A DNA stretch of 21,647 nucleotides, taken from positions 1 through 21,647 of the forward strand of contig JAIOTL010000178.1 of the NCBI GenBank assembly GCA_021106775.1, given 5' to 3'. This document shows positions 1 to 8,500 of this stretch, one piece after another. A program made the position numbers and the translations under genes. Every line of letters starts with the position of its first letter. Within the stretch, counting starts at the first letter, position 1. A model generated the notes under the pieces. It was not told the origin of the DNA. It did no database searches and was given only the letters and a program-made list of their open reading frames with translations. This DNA is from Planctomycetota bacterium (GTDB lineage: Bacteria > Planctomycetota > UBA8742 > SKZP01 > JAIOTL01).

Positions 1-7
1 AGGTAAT

Positions 8-940
8 ATGAAAGTTCTTATCGGATTATTGGTTTTCGTTATGTTAACCGGTTGCTTCAAAAGTGATGAAGAAATAAGCAAAAAACCTGTCGTCTTTGAA
101 AAAGATGCTGGGAAGAATGATGCGAAAATTGATTTAACCGACATGATTCCAAAACTTGAACCTCTGCACGCAAAAATGCCAGAAACTAAATCGGGCGATT
201 GGCTTGATAGACATCATGAACCGGGTCAGACATTTGCACAATATCTCAAAGCCAAACCGGTAACAATCGATGAGAAGCGCAAGATTCTGTATATTCAGCC
301 CTTGGGGGATTTTTCCAAGACTCAATGGAAAATCGTCAAACTCGTCGCTGAATACATGTCGATTTTCTTCAATGCCAAAGCAGAAATCCGGGAAAAGCTA
401 GATTTATCAGTGATTCCCAAGGATAAACGCAGAATTCATTTTGGCAATCTTCAGCTTCTGAGCACGTATATTTTGCATGATGTTTTGTATGAATCATTAC
501 CCGATGATGCTGCGGTTTACCTGTGTTTTACGGCAATCGACCTGTTTCCTGATCCTGAATGGAACTTTGTTTTCGGTCAGGCGAACACGCGCACACGTTG
601 CGGGGTTTGGTCGATAAACCGCTTCGGCAATCCTGACGAGAGTGAAGATACGTATAAATTGTGTCTTAAGCGTACTCTGGCAACGGCGACGCACGAAACC
701 GGACATATGTTTACGATTCGGCACTGTATAAAATGGAAATGCAACATGAACGGCTCGAACAGTATGCGTGAAAGCGATTCGCGCGATGTTTGGCTATGTC
801 CGGAATGTTTAGCGAAAGTTTGCTGGGCGACTGGTGCCAGTCCAATAAAACGCTATGAAAAACTCGCTCAGTTCTGCAAAAAGAATGGGCTAACCCGTGA
901 ATCAGAATTTTTCACAAAATCCGCAAAGACGCTGAAATAA
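8..940 (+). CDS. Archaemetzincin-family zinc metallopeptidase, predicted lipoprotein
   Basis: Predicted zinc-dependent peptidase anchored by lipid outside the cytoplasm. The N-terminus has a short hydrophobic signal ending in a lipobox (LTGC, Cys16). The catalytic region carries the archaemetzincin signature: H229-E230-x-x-H233 with third zinc ligand H239, then C240, C245-x-M247 (Met-turn) and C264-x-x-C267, the family's second structural zinc site. The stretch after the Met-turn (GSNS at 249-252, then CPEC) resembles the eukaryotic AMZ2 type more than short archaeal forms. At 310 residues it exceeds the roughly 180-residue archaeal members; the extra length is N-terminal. The Gly usually found three residues before the third His is Thr236. 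An AGG precedes the ATG at the very left edge, so the promoter is outside the window. The next gene lies 78 bp downstream on the same strand. Family assignment is strong; the substrate is unknown. Confidence 0.88.
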   Translation: MKVLIGLLVFVMLTGCFKSDEEISKKPVVFEKDAGKNDAKIDLTDMIPKLEPLHAKMPETKSGDWLDRHHEPGQTFAQYLKAKPVTIDEKRKILYIQPLGDFSKTQWKIVKLVAEYMSIFFNAKAEIREKLDLSVIPKDKRRIHFGNLQLLSTYILHDVLYESLPDDAAVYLCFTAIDLFPDPEWNFVFGQANTRTRCGVWSINRFGNPDESEDTYKLCLKRTLATATHETGHMFTIRHCIKWKCNMNGSNSMRESDSRDVWLCPECLAKVCWATGASPIKRYEKLAQFCKKNGLTRESEFFTKSAKTLK

Positions 941-1007
941 TCAAAATGAGCTACATTTTTGAACGCAAATAATGATATTTTGTTATTTATGTTTGAAAAT
1001 GCTAATC

Positions 1008-1011
1008 GAGG
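1008..1011 (+). promoter_or_regulatory. Ribosome binding site that sets the nuclease start
   Basis: GAGG lies 7 nt before the ATG at 1019. The reading frame is open back to a TTG at 959, but that start has no Shine-Dalgarno sequence. It would also place about 20 polar residues before the signal/anchor helix. The ATG at 1019 is therefore preferred. Confidence 0.7.
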
Positions 1012-1018
1012 TACAAAT

Positions 1019-2983
1019 ATGAAAAATAAATTTCCAATTGCGATATTATTATCGATATTGCTTCTAGTTTTGCTTGTGGTAACGCTGTCGGTTTTAGGTT
1101 TTTTTAAAGGGATAACCAGCATGTTTTCTGATGGTTGGATGGATGTAGATTATCAACCGACCAAATCTGAGAATCAAACAAAACGAAATTCTGATTATAC
1201 GTATATTCACACGATTCAGGGGATTTCGCATGTTTCACCTTTTAACGGAAAAAATGTCGAAAATGTTCACGGCGTGATAACCGTCGCTGGTCCAACGTTT
1301 TACATTATGCAAACTGTTTCCGGCTTTGAAGATGATGACACGCGGACTTCAGAAGCGTTGAAAGTTATCGCAGATAAGAATCACGGCAGGAGCATCGGCG
1401 AAATTATTTTGATTGATGGAACAATGAATGAATTTCGTCCGAAAATCAATAGTTATGGCACCTGGAAGACCGACAAACATGCTCTCACAACAACAAACCT
1501 TATAAATTCGACAAATATTCGAGTTCTAAGTAAAATTGAGAAATCCGCGTTGCCGAAACCTGTAATCATCGGACATGGCGGTAGAATTCCGCCTGACGCT
1601 ACGATTTCGAAGCATGTCGGAAGCGTCGAGACCGCAGAATACACGCTTAATCTACAATATGGGCTTGATTTTTACGAAGCACGAGAAAGTATGCTGGTGC
1701 AGATTAACAAAGCGCGTGTTGTCTCGCCGTTGGCATATGGCGCGGTTTTCATTACGCCTGACAACGGAATTCATGCAACAGGGATAACAAAACAAGGCAG
1801 CATCAAAATCAGCGAGAATGACAGAAATCCTGAAATTATTAAAATTAAATCAGGTTACCGACAGAAACGTCTGCCGAAATTCTGCGAAACAGGCGATTCG
1901 CTGGGTACAATTATAGGCACAATTGACTATGACTGGGGGAATTTCACGATTTATACGACAGAAGATTTCGTGTACACAAATAACACTTTGAAGCGTGAGA
2001 AAACAAAGTTGACTGGTTCTGCGGACAAGCTGACGGTTGCAACGTTTAATGTCCATAATCTTGATGCTTGCGACAGCTACGAGCAGTTTAATAGTCTTGC
2101 GCATATTATTGTTGAAAACCTGCAATCACCTGACATTCTGGTTTTAGAGGAGATGCAGGACAATAACGGTAAACGTTCCGGGGCAGATAAGGGTGCTAAG
2201 AAGGGTTCGACGGGTGTGGAAGCTAATAAAACTTTTGGCAAACTTATTACCGCGATTAAGCAGGCTAAGGGACCGAAGTATGCATATTCGCAGATTGACC
2301 CGGTGTATGCGAGGGAAGGCGGCGAACCGGTTGGCAACATTCGCGTCGGTTTTCTCTATAATCCTGAGCGTGTTTCAATTGATGAACGTGGGAAAATCAA
2401 TGATAAAACATCTACGTCGACAGCTCTTTCAGATGGTGCAGACGGAATTGAATTGACGTTGAATCCAGGCAGAATCGACCCGAAAAATCCTACTTGGAGA
2501 AGCAGCAGACCGGCGACTATCGGCGAATTTGTTTTCAATGGGCACAAGGTTTTTGTTGTCGGTGTGCATCTAAACTCGAAGTCTTCGGATGGCACAGCAT
2601 GGGGTTGGAATCAGAATCAAACACCTGCGACCGAGAAAAAACGTGCTGTGATGGCTGGAATTGTAACCGATTTCGTATCAAAAATTCTTGAAAAAGACAA
2701 AAATGCTCTGGTGCTAATTGCAGGTGATTTCAACGATTATGAATATTCAAATCCGCTTAGAATTTTCGAAAAACCCGGAATAAAAAATCTGACATTTAAA
2801 CTACATGAAACCGAAAGATATTCGATGAACTATGCTGGGAACGCTCAGCTTCTTGACCATATTTTAATTTCCGAAAATTTTTACGACCGCGCGGAATATG
2901 ACATATTGCATGTAAATTCCGATTTTAACGACAAAGCAAGCGACCATGATCCTGCAGTTGCGCGGATTTATCTGCCGAGATAG
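1019..2983 (+). CDS. Exported endonuclease/exonuclease/phosphatase (EEP) family nuclease
   Basis: A 654-residue protein with an N-terminal hydrophobic helix (about residues 6-29: uncleaved anchor or signal peptide), a middle region with beta-rich OB-fold-like segments (about 65-320), and a C-terminal EEP catalytic domain (about 338-652). The EEP motifs are complete: N344 in ATFNVHN, metal-binding E378 in LEEMQD, R442 in the GNIRVGFLY strand, H517 in VGVHLNS, D570/N572 in AGDFND, D613-H614, and the terminal D642-H643 in SDHDP. This arrangement resembles secreted sugar-non-specific nucleases of the NucH/YhcR-like group. A phosphodiesterase acting on extracellular nucleic acid is the likeliest role, but EEP proteins also include phosphatases. 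It follows the archaemetzincin gene on the same strand. Its stop is only 6 bp from the stop of the convergent beta-CASP gene, with no terminator between them. Confidence 0.85.
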   Translation: MKNKFPIAILLSILLLVLLVVTLSVLGFFKGITSMFSDGWMDVDYQPTKSENQTKRNSDYTYIHTIQGISHVSPFNGKNVENVHGVITVAGPTFYIMQTVSGFEDDDTRTSEALKVIADKNHGRSIGEIILIDGTMNEFRPKINSYGTWKTDKHALTTTNLINSTNIRVLSKIEKSALPKPVIIGHGGRIPPDATISKHVGSVETAEYTLNLQYGLDFYEARESMLVQINKARVVSPLAYGAVFITPDNGIHATGITKQGSIKISENDRNPEIIKIKSGYRQKRLPKFCETGDSLGTIIGTIDYDWGNFTIYTTEDFVYTNNTLKREKTKLTGSADKLTVATFNVHNLDACDSYEQFNSLAHIIVENLQSPDILVLEEMQDNNGKRSGADKGAKKGSTGVEANKTFGKLITAIKQAKGPKYAYSQIDPVYAREGGEPVGNIRVGFLYNPERVSIDERGKINDKTSTSTALSDGADGIELTLNPGRIDPKNPTWRSSRPATIGEFVFNGHKVFVVGVHLNSKSSDGTAWGWNQNQTPATEKKRAVMAGIVTDFVSKILEKDKNALVLIAGDFNDYEYSNPLRIFEKPGIKNLTFKLHETERYSMNYAGNAQLLDHILISENFYDRAEYDILHVNSDFNDKASDHDPAVARIYLPR

Positions 2984-2989
2984 CTGATT

Positions 2990-5431
2990 TTACTTTTTAT
3001 TTTTCTTGTACCAGAAATATGGGTTTTCGAACTTCGGCTTGCAGACTTTATTCGCTTCCATGATTTCATTCCAGTATTTATCGCAGCCCTGTGCACCGTA
3101 TTTCTCGGCAGCAGGTTTGAGAAAACCGAGACTATTTCGCAAAAGCTCCGCGTTGACGTTCTTACCATCGCAGATTAGATAAATTTGATATTTGTCGTAA
3201 CTAACGTGTTTAATTCGGATTGCCTGCACAACTTTTGCATTTTTAACCATGTTTTTTACGAGATTAAACGCCTGCGAAGCGTAGGGTTCTTGCGATGCGC
3301 CTTCTTTGAGTTTTTTACTTGGCAGAACTGGTGTGTCAACATTATTCAGCTCAAGCATCTGGTCGTTGTAATACATGAAATCACCTGCGATTATTTTAAG
3401 TTTGGATTTATCCAGCGTGATAAGCTTCAGCACAGGGAACTCGGGGTCGTCAGAAGCATCGTCATCGGATTTGTCAGCACCATTATTCTTGCCTACTTTG
3501 CCGTGTTTTACGACATCGGGGACATTTTTCGAGCTTTTGTAAATATATTTCTTGCCACCCTCAGGCATGTCAAATTTATTCTGAGGTAAGAGTTTTCGGT
3601 ATGCAACGGCAAGCTCTTTAATGTTGTCCTCATCGGAATGAACAATAAGCACATTTTGCAGACTGTTGTATCTACCAAGGAAATCCGAAATCTGGTCAAC
3701 CTTGCCATGTCCGCTGAAACTCCCTTTTCGAATAATCTCAGCGTGAATATCATAAGTTTTGTCCTCAAAAACAATCGTTTTATCGCCACGCTGTTTAGCC
3801 TTATAAATTCTACCACCGACTGACGTTGGTGCTTGATAACTCACCAGAATGAAGACTGTATTCGGGTCGCCAATCCACTTTTTCACCATATCATACGAAA
3901 AATTAAAGTCTGCCATGCCCGATGATGCAATTGCAATCTCGCCGTAGCCGACTTCATCAACGTTGTACCCACTAACGAAAATATCCGGGTCAAAAGGACC
4001 GTTTTTCATGAAATCGTCTGAGAAATAATCCTTAAACTCTGGTTTCGTGAAAATTCTGCTGTAAATCTTGTTAATCTTTGCAATCGTCGGGCTGAATATC
4101 TTTATCATCGATTCATCACGCTGTTTGATGTATCCCTTGCGAATGCCTTTGGTGAGTTCAGCCAAAACCTGCTGCGACCGGTCAAGGACAAACGCCGGTA
4201 TGATTACACGCTTGTTCTCTGCAAGACATTTGCCGATGTATTTCACAAGCTCATCTCGGTCTTTTTTTGATGTGCTTTTTACTGTTGGTGAGTATGTTCC
4301 TTCGATAATTGCCCAGGTCGGGTCAACTTTTGGGTATTCTTGGGGTAGCAGGAAAGGCGAAGTTCCGCTGCCGTAATCGCCCGTCCAAATTAGTGAATGA
4401 TTACTTTTTAGGCTTTTGATAAGCCCCATGACAGAACCAGGCATGTGCGGCGTGTTGTAGTATGTAACTTCGAGGTTTGGCGTGGGTTTGAACGGTTTGT
4501 GAATCGGCATTGCAACGACTTGTTTCATAGTTTTTTCAACGATTCGCCAGGCACAGTCTTTGCAAAGGTAGAAACCAAGTTCAGCAAGTTTATTGCGTGA
4601 AGTTGTTATGTAACCTCTCTCACCAGCCTTTATTTTCTTAACATCCTGACAATCTTCGAAAAGGTGAACCTCGGTGTTATCGTCCTTTTTTGTATTTTTC
4701 TCGTGCCAGTAGGTTGAGTAGAAGAATTTTTCTGTGCCGAGATTCGCTGTCTTTGCCATCATATGAAGCATCACGGGTAAAATCTCTTTCGTCGGTGGAG
4801 AGCAGTAGAATTTACCACTGAAACCGTTTTTTACAAGTTCAAGCATTCTGCCTGTGTGGTCGAGGTGCGCATGGCTGATGAGAACTGCGGGAACATCTTT
4901 GTAAACTTCGGGTGTGAGTCGTGCCTGATTCTTGAAATCAAAGCCGTAGAATGAGCCCGCATCAAGCATTAACGTTTCGCCGTCTATTTTAATCTTATGC
5001 ATCGAACCGCTGACACATTGATTCGCGCCGTAGCCTACATATTCGAATGTTCCCAGCGATTTATTAGGTTTCGCATACGGATGTTTATCATTGTTGGTTT
5101 CATTTGCATCTGCATTATCTCTTTCTTGTTTTCTGAATTCTGTAATGTCGATTTCAGCATCATTATCGGGGATTCTCGAATTGATTTCAGGTGCATCAAC
5201 CACATCATCTTTTCGAATCTGCGTATCGTTTATTTCTGGGATTTCGCTGTTAAACATGCCCAGAATCCAGAGTAGAAGCATGATGCCAGCGATGAAGCAG
5301 AAGAAAATTAGCAGCAGAATTAAGAATTTTTTGAATTTTTCTTTTTTGGCATCATTATGATGAATATTCCTTGGATTCTGCGGGTTTGTGTCTGGTTTTC
5401 GAACTCTTTTTCTCGGTTTATTATTCTGCAT
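2990..5431 (-). CDS. Membrane-anchored beta-CASP metallo-beta-lactamase fused to a degenerate SNase-like domain
   Basis: 813 residues. A strongly basic N-terminus (1-35) precedes one membrane helix (36-59), then an acidic linker (60-120). By the positive-inside rule the rest should lie outside the cytoplasm. A metallo-beta-lactamase/beta-CASP nuclease core spans about 128-612: HAHLDH at 187-192, H329, D352 in WTGDYG, E377 in motif A, H575 in SFSGHG, and H598. All zinc and beta-CASP landmarks are present. An extra loop carries C290-x-x-C293. The C-terminal domain (about 676-806) aligns by eye with staphylococcal nuclease: VDTP at 698-701, PYASQAF, DGKNVN at 755-760. The residues equivalent to Arg35, Glu43 and Arg87 are Glu694, Val702 and a small deletion after Tyr748, so this domain is probably inactive and used for binding. 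AAGGG precedes the ATG. The kinase gene lies 105 bp upstream on the same strand. Confidence 0.85.
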   Translation of the reverse strand: MQNNKPRKRVRKPDTNPQNPRNIHHNDAKKEKFKKFLILLLIFFCFIAGIMLLLWILGMFNSEIPEINDTQIRKDDVVDAPEINSRIPDNDAEIDITEFRKQERDNADANETNNDKHPYAKPNKSLGTFEYVGYGANQCVSGSMHKIKIDGETLMLDAGSFYGFDFKNQARLTPEVYKDVPAVLISHAHLDHTGRMLELVKNGFSGKFYCSPPTKEILPVMLHMMAKTANLGTEKFFYSTYWHEKNTKKDDNTEVHLFEDCQDVKKIKAGERGYITTSRNKLAELGFYLCKDCAWRIVEKTMKQVVAMPIHKPFKPTPNLEVTYYNTPHMPGSVMGLIKSLKSNHSLIWTGDYGSGTSPFLLPQEYPKVDPTWAIIEGTYSPTVKSTSKKDRDELVKYIGKCLAENKRVIIPAFVLDRSQQVLAELTKGIRKGYIKQRDESMIKIFSPTIAKINKIYSRIFTKPEFKDYFSDDFMKNGPFDPDIFVSGYNVDEVGYGEIAIASSGMADFNFSYDMVKKWIGDPNTVFILVSYQAPTSVGGRIYKAKQRGDKTIVFEDKTYDIHAEIIRKGSFSGHGKVDQISDFLGRYNSLQNVLIVHSDEDNIKELAVAYRKLLPQNKFDMPEGGKKYIYKSSKNVPDVVKHGKVGKNNGADKSDDDASDDPEFPVLKLITLDKSKLKIIAGDFMYYNDQMLELNNVDTPVLPSKKLKEGASQEPYASQAFNLVKNMVKNAKVVQAIRIKHVSYDKYQIYLICDGKNVNAELLRNSLGFLKPAAEKYGAQGCDKYWNEIMEANKVCKPKFENPYFWYKKNKK

Positions 5432-5511
5432 GATTTCCCTTAATTATTTTAGGTTCTGTCCCATAAGTATTTTGGGTATATACCGGTAAAAATTCTCATT
5501 CTAACTCAAAT

Positions 5512-5520
5512 ATTATAGCA
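5512..5520 (-). promoter_or_regulatory. Extended -10 promoter for the beta-CASP/SNase gene
   Basis: On the minus strand the bases read TGCTATAAT, a consensus TATAAT (5517 to 5512) with the TGn extension. The predicted start site gives a leader of roughly 75 nt before the ATG at 5431. A TTGACT at 5536-5531 overlaps the kinase stop codon but sits only 13 bp away, too close for a normal -35. Inside the leader is a perfect 10-bp palindrome, GGTATATACC (5475-5484), of unknown role. This suggests the gene can be transcribed independently of the kinase. Confidence 0.5.
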
Positions 5521-5536
5521 CGAGCGGACAAGTCAA

Positions 5537-8500
5537 CTAAGGATGTAAAAGAATTTCAAGTATGCTTCCAGAGCGACTTTCCTTAAGCAATTCTTTTGCT
5601 TTTGCAGCAATTTGCTCAAGTTTGATACGCTTTTCATCAATCCTCTGTGTTCGCACATTGTCAAACATCGCTTCCGTCTTACACGATTCGATGACAAGCT
5701 TTAGAACCTCATATTTATCAACACTTGGAGAAGTTTGCGTGCCAAATTTCATGTTATTATCAAGTTTTCCTTCAATCGCTTCGGTGAGGAACAATTTCAA
5801 AACATTCGCTCTTTTCATACTATTGAATTTCATACATAAATAAAGGTAGTATTCTGATGGTTTGTCATGTTGCAACACTGCACTTTCCAGGTCTTCAAAC
5901 ATTTTACTGCTGACATTTCCTTTGCTTAACTCTGAGAACACATTTTTCATTGGTTCTGATATTTCGTCGAAATTTTGTGAGTAAAAAGCGATATAATCTT
6001 GCAGTTTAGAACTTATTTTCAACCTGATTTCAGGTGTTAATTTCATGTCTTTTATCACGAAACCAGATTTATACCTCTGTTTCAGTAAGATATTATTGCC
6101 GCTTTCTCTGAATTTCCATATATGAACATTAGCACCCGAAGCAGAGAAAATCCTGCCTGACTTATAATCGATGTCCGCATGCCAGATAGCATTCTTCATC
6201 TGTATATTATAAACCAGACTGCCATGAGTGTTCCATAGTGTTATTGTTGAATTCGTTGCGGTAAATATCGTGTTGGAATCAATGAATTTTGCTTCGACAA
6301 CATAAATATGGTCAATTGAATTCTTGAACTCTATCAGTTTGTCGCCTTGTAGATTGTAAAGGGCGATTTCTTTGCCGGCAGCAAGAATACTCAAATTATC
6401 CTTGCTGAAACATGCTTTCGAGATTTCACCATCATGTTTGATTGAAGCAAGTTGTTTTCCCATAAAATCGTATATTCTCGACATTCCGTATGATGACACA
6501 AAAATTTTGCTGCTATCACCCGCAATTTCAACAAGATTAATCGAATTGCCATGTTCAATTTCAAAAACAAATGAGATTTCGTTAATAAGCGACCAGCAAT
6601 TAATATGTCCGTTGTAGTCGATTGTAATGAGATGTTTATCATCAGGCGAAAATCTAACGGTTTTAAGCTCGATATCACCGACGATGATTTCGTCAACTTT
6701 CTCTCCATGCAGATTATAAATCGTCAGAACCTTGTTCCGTTCAGATGTGCTTTCTGCGATGATATATTTACCGGTGTTTGAGAATCGCGGTGTGTATTCT
6801 GAAATTGTACTTTTAACGTGAACATATTTTTGGGTTTCAATATCCCATAAATATGCTGAATCGGAGTTCTCAATTGACACCAAAACCTTGCTGTTCACAG
6901 GATTTGTATCAACAAAAACCAGGTTGCCCACATGATTTAATGTTGCTTTCAATTTGTTCTGAGAATTCCTCAAGTGAAGCTTCTGCCCTTCTGAGGTGTA
7001 ATACAAGTCAGTATTTGTAACAAAACCGAATATACTGTTTGATGTTTCTGACCGATTAAGCTGCTGACCGTTAAACGTCCATAAAAAAACATCTCTGTTG
7101 TTTGAAGAATATGTTAAAAGCTGGTTTTGCAGACGTGAATGCTTAATCGACTGAATAGATTCATTGTGTTCGAGAATATCTGTGTAACTTCTGCGAATAT
7201 CCCAATGATATGCTACAACGTCCGATACAACAACGAAACCGTTTCCATAATCAGTAAAAAAAACCGACTTGATATCAAATGGCATTTCCACCGAGCAAAG
7301 CAAAGTACCGGAAGCTTCCCAGATATAAAGTTTGTTGAATATGGTTACTGCGATTTTTTGTGTAAATTGGTTTTTACTTGAACTTGGTGAAGTAACAAAC
7401 GATGTTATCGGAGTTAAATGTTTTAGCACGATTTTTGTTTTATTCTCAATGTTCCAAACAAACACGTCTGTTTCGGTTGAGGAAACAACAGTTTTGCCGT
7501 TGTTGATGAAGTAACAGTCTTTAACAGCGTTTTCATGCTCTAGCTCAGCAATAATGTTGCCATTTGTCTCAAACACAGTTGCGGTGTGCTTTTTCAAGTT
7601 ATTCATGACGAACAGATTTCCGTCGCGTGAAACATCGGTTGATAAATAATTCGTATCAACGTTGATTTTCAATTGTTCTAACCCGTCAATCGAATAAATC
7701 CTCACGAATCCTTTTCCAAGTGCATAATTATATGAGATCGTGAATATATGATATTTTGTGCCCATAAATTCTGCGGAATATATAAATTCATCATTTGCAA
7801 TTGACATTAGTTCCTCGCCCTCAAAATCATGCACGCAAATCCTTGAAACCGGATTATTATTCAACTTGCCGCTTTTGTAAGAATTCGTCAAGATATGCTT
7901 GTTATCGATGCTGAAATTGGCATCGCTTATTTCGCTTTTGGCAAAATCGTTGTTTTCATCGGTCGGTACAATCGTTTTGAGAAGCAAACCGTCGAAATTC
8001 CATATTTTTATTCCGTCAAGTCCTTTCGTAAGCACGCCTGTCTGTTTATCGAATTCAAATGTGCTGGTTAGAAGCGTTTGTCCGTCTGAAGAGAAATTTA
8101 TCAACCCTACGAAACTTTCGTGATTCAGTTCGGAAACAAGGTCACCTGCCAAGCTCCAGATTTTTAGAGTTTTACTCCAGCATTTATCTTTGACGAACCA
8201 GGATGCCGTGAGAATTCGCAATCCGTCAGGAGTAAATACTGCGTAGGATATTTCATCATCATGTTTAAGTTTTGAAATAAGATTTCCCTGCGAATCCCAT
8301 AAATATGCGTTTTTTGCAATTGTCAACAGAATGGATGAATCTGCATTGTAACGTGCAAGTGTTACCGGATGTTTGTGCCAATGCTGATTTATAATCGAGA
8401 ATGGATGATTTTTGTGGTTAAGGTAGATGTTTCGTGCTGTGTCATTTTCGCGTATTGCCAGGGAATTCGAAGCGAATAGGGTGGCAGCGGGAATATTTCC

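Noticed and set aside
676..806. Idea that the archaemetzincin gene is truncated at its 3' end
   Set aside because: The zinc site and both CxxC-type Cys pairs are complete and about 40 residues follow them before the stop, as in full-length relatives.
959..1018. N-terminal extension of the EEP nuclease from a TTG at 959
   Set aside because: No ribosome site, and it would bury the signal/anchor helix behind polar residues; GAGG before the ATG at 1019 is better.
3185..3589. Plus-strand open frame of 134 codons inside the beta-CASP gene
   Set aside because: It lies wholly opposite a conserved coding domain, has no ribosome site or family motif, and its composition looks like an antisense shadow.
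5531..5536. TTGACT as a -35 box for the beta-CASP gene
   Set aside because: The spacer to TATAAT is only 13 bp; the extended -10 alone explains the site better.
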